The notes under the pieces were generated by a model. That model saw only the letters and a list, made by a program, of their open reading frames with translations. It was not told the DNA's origin and ran no database searches. From a virus: a DNA stretch of 20,565 nucleotides. The DNA lies in the IMG/VR virus record IMGVR_UViG_3300008339_000647, positions 1 to 20,565 of that record; one strand, given 5' to 3'. How positions within the stretch are numbered: position 1 is the stretch's first letter; each line of letters opens with the position of its first letter. Below, piece by piece: positions 15,165 to 20,565 of the stretch. Position numbers and translations under genes: made by a program.

Positions 15165-16707
15165 GCTCTTGTTTGTATAAATCTACCAAACTTTGATGTA
15201 AATCTATTTTATTTTGCAGCATGGTGTACATGCGTCGCTCGACCGGACTGCCTTGCAGGTGTGTGACTGTAACTTTGTTTGTCTGCCCTGCTCGGTGCGC
15301 TCGTGAGTTAGCTTGCAAATAGATTTCTGTGGACGCTACTGGACCCCACCACACAACTTGGTCGGCACGAGTCAGCGTGATACCGTGTGCAGTTGCCTGC
15401 GGTACTAAGAGGAGTATGCGTGGGTCATCTTCTGTTTGGAATTCTTTAATTATGTCTGCTCGTCGTGTTGACGCAACACCGCCATGAATTGTCTGCACTG
15501 TGTAACCTTCTTTGAGCAGAGTATTCTCAACCATTTGAAGCGTGTGTCGATATGGGATAAACACCAATATCTTATGGTCGGTCTGCTCGATCACGTTTAA
15601 CAACTCACTCATGCGGTTGGTTACATCAAACTCAACAACGCCACCATCATCGGTATATACCGCCCCTTGCGCAACTTGCAAAAGTTTGTTAAGCATTGCT
15701 GCCGCATTCACCGCTGTAATTTCTGAGCCTGCTGCGATGGTCATCATTTGTTTTTTGAGCGCGTCATAGTACTTGGTCTGCTGAGCAGTCAAGGGAACCT
15801 CACGAGTCGAGTACAACAAGTCAGGCAAGTCCAAGCACTCAAGCTTTGTGTATCTAATGGCGGGTTGCAATACTTGGTGAACGATCTGTTGTGCGTCTTG
15901 TCTCGGCACCCACTTGTACTGCGTAAGCTTGAGCATCACCTTGTCACGGAACGCACCAAAGAATCTAGGCACCGCATCAGGTGCCACAAGCTTAGCCAGA
16001 CCATAGGCATCTAGCGGTGACTGCGAGGCAGGCGTACCTGTCATCATCCATAGGCGTGTAGTAGGTTTAATCAAGGTTGCAAGGCACTTCCACCTATCGG
16101 TAGTCACGCTCTTAACTGCGTTAGCCTCGTCCACAATGATGAGGTCAAACCCACCGGCTTCTAACTCTTTATTGACTACCTTCACACCATCAAAGTTAAT
16201 GATTACAAATTCGTAATCTCCTTGAATAACCTTCTGTCTTTGTGTGCGTGACCCCTGAGCGATAGCCACTGTGCGGTGCATGACTGTCTTAAATAAATCA
16301 GAACGCCATGCGGTGTCCATGATGGACACTGGGCACACAACAAGCACACGCTTAACTCTGCCTTGTTGCATCAGATAATCCGCAGCCCAAGCTGCTGCAC
16401 TGGTCTTGCCTGTGCCTGCTTCGTTGAACACAAAGCAACGTGGATGGAGTGTAAGGAACTCTGCGGTAGTACGCTGATGATCAAACGGCGTAAACATTCC
16501 CGGCCACTGATAGCGTCCCAAAATGGGACTAGGCACATCACGTATACCTAGATTGCGTAGTAGTTGCACTTCGTCAAAGCCCCAGTTAACAATAACTTGG
16601 TCAACGTCTCCGTTGTTCTCAAGCACCTTGCTCTTAGGAATGATTGAAGTGATTTGATTTGCTTTACGTGTGTTAAACACCAATGCTTTGTTATCAATGA
16701 TTTGCAT
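15154..16707 (-). CDS. SNF2-family (SF2) DNA helicase/translocase
   Basis: A 517-residue protein with both RecA-like lobes. Q78 in FDHQ precedes motif I NEAGTGKTSA (K101). Motif II is IVDEAN (D193, E194) and motif III MTGTPASQS (from 222). In lobe 2, GITLTRADQVVWWGP corresponds to motif V and QANSRAHRAGQ (465-475) to motif VI, with the HRxGQ signature of SNF2 proteins. The length is near the minimum for the family: no chromatin-binding or nuclease domain is attached. Phage SNF2-like helicases are thought to act in replication, recombination or branch migration. Its role here is inferred from its place among polymerase and nuclease genes. The ATG has no evident ribosome site and lies 28 nt after a terminator hairpin, which suggests low or conditional expression. 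Confidence 0.92.
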   Translation of the reverse strand: MQIIDNKALVFNTRKANQITSIIPKSKVLENNGDVDQVIVNWGFDEVQLLRNLGIRDVPSPILGRYQWPGMFTPFDHQRTTAEFLTLHPRCFVFNEAGTGKTSAAAWAADYLMQQGRVKRVLVVCPVSIMDTAWRSDLFKTVMHRTVAIAQGSRTQRQKVIQGDYEFVIINFDGVKVVNKELEAGGFDLIIVDEANAVKSVTTDRWKCLATLIKPTTRLWMMTGTPASQSPLDAYGLAKLVAPDAVPRFFGAFRDKVMLKLTQYKWVPRQDAQQIVHQVLQPAIRYTKLECLDLPDLLYSTREVPLTAQQTKYYDALKKQMMTIAAGSEITAVNAAAMLNKLLQVAQGAVYTDDGGVVEFDVTNRMSELLNVIEQTDHKILVFIPYRHTLQMVENTLLKEGYTVQTIHGGVASTRRADIIKEFQTEDDPRILLLVPQATAHGITLTRADQVVWWGPVASTEIYLQANSRAHRAGQTNKVTVTHLQGSPVERRMYTMLQNKIDLHQSLVDLYKQELDT

Positions 16708-16728
16708 ATAAATTTGAATAGAGTTGAC

Positions 16729-16758
16729 AAAAATAGCCCAGTAGCACTGCTACTGGGC
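16729..16758 (-). terminator. Intrinsic terminator with possible antiterminator, upstream of the helicase gene
   Basis: Read on the - strand, GCCCAGTAGC and GCTACTGGGC form a perfect 10-bp stem with a 3-nt loop (AGT), followed by TATTTTTG. It would end transcription from the HNH/polymerase side. A second copy of CCCAGTA (+ strand TACTGGG at 16767-16773) occurs just upstream in the RNA and could pair with the 3' arm instead, making an antiterminator. The helicase ATG is 28 nt beyond the stem. Confidence 0.75.
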
Positions 16759-16771
16759 AAACCCATTACTG

Positions 16772-16814
16772 GGAGGAGAACCAAATGAAACAACTTAGAA
16801 GTGGCAACCGCTAA
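16772..16814 (+). other. Nine-codon ORF with strong ribosome site, antisense to the operon
   Basis: On the + strand, GGAGGAG (16772-16778) sits 6 nt before ATG 16785, which opens a nine-residue frame (MKQLRSGNR) ending at TAA 16814. Both flanking genes run on the other strand. The ribosome site and spacing are excellent, but no convincing + strand promoter is visible and a frame this short proves nothing. It may be chance, a leader peptide, or a remnant. Confidence 0.2.
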
Positions 16815-16830
16815 GTGATTTCATCTTACA

Positions 16831-17115
16831 TTATTTTTTACGCTCTCGCTTAGAAATTTGTGACTTCAGCGCACCAGTTTTGGTACGGGAAAAGCTTGTG
16901 TTTTCAGACTGCGGTGAGGCACGTAGATTGCTTAGTTTAGACGTACCGCCTTTGGACATAGCCTTCTTATGGTCTACGTCTACGGTGTCAGGCAGAGTGC
17001 CATGCTCCTTCTCGTATGCCCGTCTAGCTTTGTGTCTTTCGGATTGGGCAGCCAACTGTTTAGGCGTACCCTGATACCGTTCGTATTCTTGCTTATAGTT
17101 TCGTTTAGTGGCCAT
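16831..17115 (-). CDS. Small HNH-like endonuclease
   Basis: 94 residues from ATG 17115, which overlaps the upstream nuclease stop by 11 nt. In-frame codons upstream of 17115 lie inside that gene. The N-terminal half is basic and helical (NYKQEYERYQGTPKQLAAQS, then RHKARRAYEKEHG). The C-terminal half carries VDVDHKKAMSKGG (D48-H49), SNLRASP (N63) and SENTSF (N72). This matches the D-H ... N ... N pattern of degenerate HNH or beta-beta-alpha-metal nucleases found as short phage proteins. The third catalytic position is Asn rather than His. It may nick or process phage or host DNA. The compact size and operon position argue against a free-standing homing endonuclease. It is followed by a non-coding stretch with a terminator. 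Confidence 0.7.
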   Translation of the reverse strand: MATKRNYKQEYERYQGTPKQLAAQSERHKARRAYEKEHGTLPDTVDVDHKKAMSKGGTSKLSNLRASPQSENTSFSRTKTGALKSQISKRERKK

Positions 17116-17770
17116 TGTGGTTCTCACAAGTAGTAACTGGGCAGAATTTGCATAGGGCAGAGCTTTTGGGATTCCATACCCCATGCACTACCGCTGCTTC
17201 GATTGCACTAGCCCTGCCAGCCCATTTAGACAGGATTTCAGGCAATTGTTTACGAGTGTACTCAGACTTAATCACATCGCCAACTACAACGAACAACAGT
17301 GCCCCCTTGACGGTATTTACGTTGGGATGGTGAATCATCACCATAGCTGCCATTAGTTCTAATTGAGCGCTGTCTGCGTACCGGCTTGACTTGCCAGTCT
17401 TATAGTCGGCTACCCTTGCAATTCCTTTGTCGTGGTTGATTGCAAGATAGTCGGGTATACCTCGGAACCATACATCTTTGTCAAAGAATCCACAGGGTGT
17501 GAAGTCTGCACGGATGCCAAGTTTTTCCTCGCAACGGACGTCGCCTTGGAAGTTGGCGAGGGGTTCCACGAATGGTTTGTAATTCGCATAACTCGCTGGA
17601 AGTGGTGTCTTATCACGGATGTATTCTTCAAATGCTTTGTGTACGGCAGTGCCGTACATGGTTGCTTCAGTGTCTTTAGATTTAAACTTTTTTAGTATCT
17701 TGACTTCGTGGTATCTGCGTGGACAGCCTTCGTAGTCTTTGATGCCTGAGTAGGAGTGTGCTAGCGTCAT
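17105..17770 (-). CDS. RecB/Cas4/AddB-like PD-(D/E)XK exonuclease with predicted Fe-S cluster
   Basis: 221 residues from ATG 17770. Motifs, in order: AHSYSGIKDYEGCPRRYHE (4-22, with C16); GTAVHKAFEEY (H44); GIPDYLAI (D107); ARVADYKTGK (D122, K124); AQLELMAAM (Q136); and C207-x2-C210-x4-C215 near the end. The nuclease residues are those of the PDDEXK_1 group. One early cysteine plus three late ones is the arrangement that binds [4Fe-4S] in Cas4 and AddB. It probably processes DNA ends in phage recombination or replication, possibly with the SNF2 helicase. Start choice: ATG 17887 has a good GAGGAG site but would overlap the polymerase by 76 nt and add a basic, hydrophobic leader. ATG 17770 has no ribosome site but starts at the conserved domain. 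The start is therefore uncertain. Confidence 0.85.
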   Translation of the reverse strand: MTLAHSYSGIKDYEGCPRRYHEVKILKKFKSKDTEATMYGTAVHKAFEEYIRDKTPLPASYANYKPFVEPLANFQGDVRCEEKLGIRADFTPCGFFDKDVWFRGIPDYLAINHDKGIARVADYKTGKSSRYADSAQLELMAAMVMIHHPNVNTVKGALLFVVVGDVIKSEYTRKQLPEILSKWAGRASAIEAAVVHGVWNPKSSALCKFCPVTTCENHNGH

Positions 17771-17811
17771 GGAAAGAACTGGGTTTGTTTTTGCAAGCCC
17801 TAGTGTACCAA

Positions 17812-19710
17812 TCAACAGTCCCCATAGGAAGCCCCTACGCCTGACTCGCAGGCTAACGGCAGAGTTTGTGCCCACTTTGGTCGCCATGACATACACTCCT
17901 CAACATATTGTTTTGCTTCATCTTTTTCCTCAATCGGTGCAATGCAAGCCACGGCATCATGGACTGTCAACACCACTTTGTACTTCTTGCCGATTTTGAG
18001 CATCTGCTCCGCCACGACCTGCCTTGCTACGGCTTGACACAGGTTCTCGACTACCTTACCCCCGTAGATATACACGGGTATTCCCTTAGAGAAATAGCGT
18101 AGCTGAGTCTTGCCGGTCTTCTCATCTAACACCTCACCCAAGCCGGGGTACTGGATATGTAGCCCACTAGGTAGGGTTAACCCGCTCTTCGGTACGGCTC
18201 TAATCAAGCCTTGCTCGTCCACTTGAAAACCGTTGCCTGTACGCAACGCTATCAGCGCTTCATCAGCTTTGTGCCACAACTCGGGTATCTTGTAGTACGT
18301 TGTCCTGTATGCGTGGATGATGCGTTTTGCCTCGTCAAGCGTCACCTCAACCCCCGCCTGTGTCTTTAAGAATATCTGTAACTTGTTTGGTCCAACGCCA
18401 TAGCCTGCACCAAGCACCACGGTCTTGCCCACCTGACGCTGACTGGCGGGGCCGGTCGTCACATGCTCGGGCGGTATCTGGTAAATCTGGCTAGCCATGA
18501 GGCGGTAAACGTCTTGTTTATCCTCAAACGCCTGCACCAAGTCATGCTGACCTGCTAACCAAGCCAAGGTACGTGCCTCAATCTGCGCTGAGTCGCAGTC
18601 AATGACCACATGCCCTGCCGGAGCCTTGATAGCCTTCTTGATCTTGCCTGCGTTGTCACCGCGTGACGGTAGGTTCTGCAGGTTTACAGAGTCTTGACCA
18701 GACCAACGACCAGAGTGTGCCCCGTAGTAACGTAGAGGTACAGGAAACCTGCCTCGAGTAGACATACCGATAAAGCGCTCAGTGCGAGTCTCTTCAATTG
18801 TCGTCTTGTTTCCAAGGCGGGCTGCGACAAGCATTTGTACTCGTTCATCAGGATGCTCCTCTAGTGCTTTAAATTCTTCATCGGTTTTGGCAAATGCCCA
18901 TGCCGTCTTGCCAGTGCGCAGGCTTACCTTTGTGGGCGGTACAACACCGTAGTTCTCGAGTACCTTAGAGAACTTGTCATTAGACATTAGTAGCTTCTTG
19001 ATGCCATCCATACCTTCGCTAAAGATAGCGTGTACGTACTCGGGATCAGCGTCTTTGAGCATGAAGTCCCGCACCGATTCCATCAGGGCTTCCTTGGCAT
19101 CTTTCACGGCTTCCAAGTGGTCAACCAATAACTTCTTATCCAACTCAAGCACAGGCTCAATAAACATACGCAGAGTCATGTCCATCAGTTTCAGTTCTTG
19201 CTTAGGGAAACCCATCGCCATGTACATGTTAAATAGCTTGTACGTCAACTCAGTGTCGTTGATGCAGTACTCAGCGTAGCGTGCCAACTCTTCGGGTGAG
19301 AAGTCAGCGTAGTGCTTGCCCTTGGCATGAAGCACCTCATCACCCTTAGCTCCGATACCCATGCGTTCAGCTTGCTTGGCTAAGCCATGCGCCTTCTCAT
19401 GCGGAAACAAAGCCCGTGACATACCAAGTGTGTCCAACCAAGCCAGTGGCTTTACGCCATACAGCCAGTCAAGTACCGCACCATCAAACGCAGTGTTCTG
19501 TGCAACCACCATCGCATCAGACCAATCAAACTCTTTCAGTATCCGTTCCACTTGCGGTTTGGGATACCAAACGGTTTCACCATCGTCCACCTTGATTGCA
19601 ATGCCAATCATCTCAAACTGAGGCGACCGCACATACTCCTCGGTAGGAATCTTGGTCAGGGAATACTCAGTTGAGTAGAAGCACTCAAGGTCAAGCGTTA
19701 CGATTTTCAT
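17812..19710 (-). CDS. Family A DNA polymerase with 3'-5' proofreading exonuclease
   Basis: A 632-residue phage replicative polymerase. Exonuclease motifs: LDLE (D7, E9), QNTAFD (N72, D76) and YCIND (Y148, D152), all intact. There is no 5'-3' exonuclease domain. Polymerase motif A is DSAQIEAR (D373, E378). Motif B is R425-QVGK429-TVVL433-GAGY437-G. Motif C is VHDAV (H584, D585, A586). Both metal-binding aspartates are present. Two positions differ from E. coli Pol I: Leu433 replaces Phe762 (Tyr526 in T7), and Ala586 replaces the Glu of the HDE motif. The length and domain set match T7-type phage polymerases. I saw no insertion I could identify as a thioredoxin-binding loop. The start overlaps the VRR-NUC stop as ATGA, with AGGA upstream, so translation is coupled. 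Confidence 0.95.
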   Translation of the reverse strand: MKIVTLDLECFYSTEYSLTKIPTEEYVRSPQFEMIGIAIKVDDGETVWYPKPQVERILKEFDWSDAMVVAQNTAFDGAVLDWLYGVKPLAWLDTLGMSRALFPHEKAHGLAKQAERMGIGAKGDEVLHAKGKHYADFSPEELARYAEYCINDTELTYKLFNMYMAMGFPKQELKLMDMTLRMFIEPVLELDKKLLVDHLEAVKDAKEALMESVRDFMLKDADPEYVHAIFSEGMDGIKKLLMSNDKFSKVLENYGVVPPTKVSLRTGKTAWAFAKTDEEFKALEEHPDERVQMLVAARLGNKTTIEETRTERFIGMSTRGRFPVPLRYYGAHSGRWSGQDSVNLQNLPSRGDNAGKIKKAIKAPAGHVVIDCDSAQIEARTLAWLAGQHDLVQAFEDKQDVYRLMASQIYQIPPEHVTTGPASQRQVGKTVVLGAGYGVGPNKLQIFLKTQAGVEVTLDEAKRIIHAYRTTYYKIPELWHKADEALIALRTGNGFQVDEQGLIRAVPKSGLTLPSGLHIQYPGLGEVLDEKTGKTQLRYFSKGIPVYIYGGKVVENLCQAVARQVVAEQMLKIGKKYKVVLTVHDAVACIAPIEEKDEAKQYVEECMSWRPKWAQTLPLACESGVGASYGDC

Positions 19711-20006
19711 AACATCCTATCTAATGTGGCTTCGAGGGTACCTCGTTTGAGTTCATCTTCGTTGATGACTAGCACCCTGCCCCCTGCGGTCAGGATGGCG
19801 TCTAGGTTTTTGTATTGCAATGCAGTAGGCACGCCCTTCCCCGCCTTGGCTTCAATGGCAAGAAACTCACCACCGTGGCACACTAGGAAGTCAGGCACAC
19901 CACTGTTGCCGTAGCCAGTGCCAATAGGCATGGCGTAGTAAGCTCCGTGGGCTTTCAAGATTGCTTTGATCTTGGCTTTTACTTTAGATTCGGGTGTTGC
20001 TGCCAT
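19707..20006 (-). CDS. Stand-alone VRR-NUC nuclease
   Basis: A 99-residue protein spanning just one VRR-NUC domain. ESKVKAKIKAILKAHG (6-21) provides the first acidic residue. GTGYGNSGVPDF (29-40) holds D39, and FLAIEAKAGKGVPTALQ (48-64) holds E52, K54 and Q64. This is the PD-(D/E)XK core in the order expected for VRR-NUC. Small stand-alone members from phages and bacteria are known to act on DNA structures, including Holliday junctions. Here it would resolve branched replication intermediates (inference). It overlaps the upstream gene by 23 nt and the polymerase by 4 nt (ATGA). No strong ribosome site is visible. Confidence 0.9.
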   Translation of the reverse strand: MAATPESKVKAKIKAILKAHGAYYAMPIGTGYGNSGVPDFLVCHGGEFLAIEAKAGKGVPTALQYKNLDAILTAGGRVLVINEDELKRGTLEATLDRML

Positions 20007-20472
20007 GTAGATTGGTACTCATAACTTGGTTGTAATCGAACCCCTCGTCGAGGCATTCACTGAGTAGCACTTCTTCATCCCCGTGTTTAACAACCGTGTT
20101 GTTGTATGTGTACACGCTACGTGGGACACGTATCAGCCCCGCCACAAATTCTTTACCTAACCGTGTAGTACGCCAGATGCCTGAGAACTTGGACTTGTGT
20201 GAGTCGTCTTTGCTTTTGCGTTCCACAAGGTTCCACCAGTGCAACGTAGCCAGTTGGTTAGATCGCACCAACCATTGTGGCCCCTTTACGGGAACGTTTA
20301 CCCAACCGTCCTCATCGCCAGTTTGATGGTTCAGCCACACCAAACCTTGTGCCATTGTTTTGTTAATGTTGCGGATGTATATCTTGCCCCACCGATCACA
20401 TATAGGGCAGTGCCCCCCGTCACCGGCAATCGTGCGACCCCAAGCGTCCCGCATTATCATTCTATTTTCCAT
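19984..20472 (-). CDS. Conserved phage protein with CPIC finger, possible winged-helix part
   Basis: 162 residues from ATG 20472, which has GAGG six bases upstream. An in-frame TTG at 20484 is less likely. HCPICDRWGKIYIRNI (21-36) gives a zinc-finger-like knuckle, but only one CxxC pair is obvious. The middle region (SNQLATLHWWNLVERK, then FSGIWRTTRLGKEFVAGLI) has the helix, strand and W-x-x-T-x-x-G pattern of a winged-helix wing. VYTYNNTVV and FDYNQVM follow. I recall similar unnamed proteins in phages and prophages, without a known function. It overlaps the DUF3310 stop by 11 nt and the VRR-NUC gene by 23 nt, which places it firmly in the replication operon. A DNA-binding role is plausible. 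Confidence 0.78.
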   Translation of the reverse strand: MENRMIMRDAWGRTIAGDGGHCPICDRWGKIYIRNINKTMAQGLVWLNHQTGDEDGWVNVPVKGPQWLVRSNQLATLHWWNLVERKSKDDSHKSKFSGIWRTTRLGKEFVAGLIRVPRSVYTYNNTVVKHGDEEVLLSECLDEGFDYNQVMSTNLHGSNTRI

Positions 20473-20565
20473 TTGCCACCTCAATTAGTTTGGATAAGTA
20501 ATGTTGGGCTTTCTTCAAGTCTTCAACACCGTTTTTGTTTTTCCAACGGGATATGTACTTCACCA
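20462..20565 (-). CDS. C-terminal end of a DUF3310-family protein (5' end outside window)
   Basis: On the - strand an open frame enters at the right edge and ends with TAG at 20462-20464, giving 33 visible residues. VKYISRWKNKNGVEDLKKAQ followed by HYLSKLIE is the characteristic end of DUF3310, a short phage family sometimes labelled nucleotide kinase without biochemical proof. The frame overlaps the next start codon by 11 nt, as expected in a coupled operon. It is probably a complete gene cut by the window edge. Confidence 0.8.
   Translation of the reverse strand, partial: VKYISRWKNKNGVEDLKKAQHYLSKLIEVANGK

Noticed and set aside
16724-16754. TTGACA on the + strand before the mini-ORF, possible + strand promoter
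   Set aside because: No -10-like hexamer at 15-19 nt spacing. The sequence is the complement of the terminator T-tract region of the - strand.
16548-16793. 81-codon - strand ORF overlapping the helicase start and the terminator
   Set aside because: Out of frame with the helicase, it runs through a perfect terminator stem, has a non-ATG start, and shows no protein-like motif.
1-20565. tRNA genes, CRISPR array, IS element, integrase or attachment site
   Set aside because: None seen by eye. No cloverleaf-like sequence in the few non-coding gaps, no spaced direct repeats, and no transposase or recombinase motifs.

Overview
The window is a piece of a tailed bacteriophage genome (Caudoviricetes-type), most likely a lytic podovirus-like phage of an aquatic Gram-negative bacterium. 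The basis is gene content: very large Ala/Gly/Gln-rich virion-type proteins of a kind common in environmental aquatic phages, opposite a compact replication cassette with family A DNA polymerase, PrimPol-DUF927 primase-helicase, SNF2-type helicase and several small nucleases. There are no rRNA or tRNA genes, no insertion sequences, no CRISPR array, and no integrase or phage RNA polymerase. Host and genus cannot be named from the sequence alone.

Left arm (1-10315, + strand, late or virion module). It holds the 3' end of an upstream gene, then three tightly spaced large genes of 657, 668 and 2059 codons, each with a clear ribosome binding site. The first two resemble unnamed structural proteins. 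They share a short M-A-x-G-G motif with each other and with the upstream fragment. The 2059-residue protein is a polyvalent internal-virion protein. It has a hydrophobic Gly/Ala segment, a low-complexity linker with a charged coiled coil, a zinc metallopeptidase centre (HELGH) and a long C-terminal region resembling the LPD38 family of large polyvalent proteins. Together they look like a DNA-ejection protein set.

Right arm (20565-10309, - strand, replication module), in transcription order: the end of a DUF3310 protein; a CPIC-finger protein; a stand-alone VRR-NUC nuclease; DNA polymerase A with proofreading exonuclease; a Cas4/AddB/RecB-like nuclease with a four-cysteine cluster; a small HNH-like protein; an intergenic terminator/attenuator; an SNF2-family helicase; a near-consensus sigma70 promoter over the helicase stop codon; a coiled-coil protein; an SSB-like protein; an HTH protein; a second terminator; the PrimPol-DUF927 protein; and a small basic protein with a TTG start. 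Many genes overlap by 4-50 bases, which suggests translational coupling.

The two arms converge and overlap tail to tail by 7 bp at 10309-10315. Every stretch longer than 140 bases carries a gene. The main non-coding islands are 15017-15153 (promoter and leader) and 16708-16830 (terminator, possible antiterminator and a tiny antisense ORF). The most unusual points are the polymerase active site (Leu at the Phe762 position, HDA instead of HDE), terminator hairpins placed less than 30 nt before the start codons of the two helicase-type genes, and the motif shared across successive virion genes.
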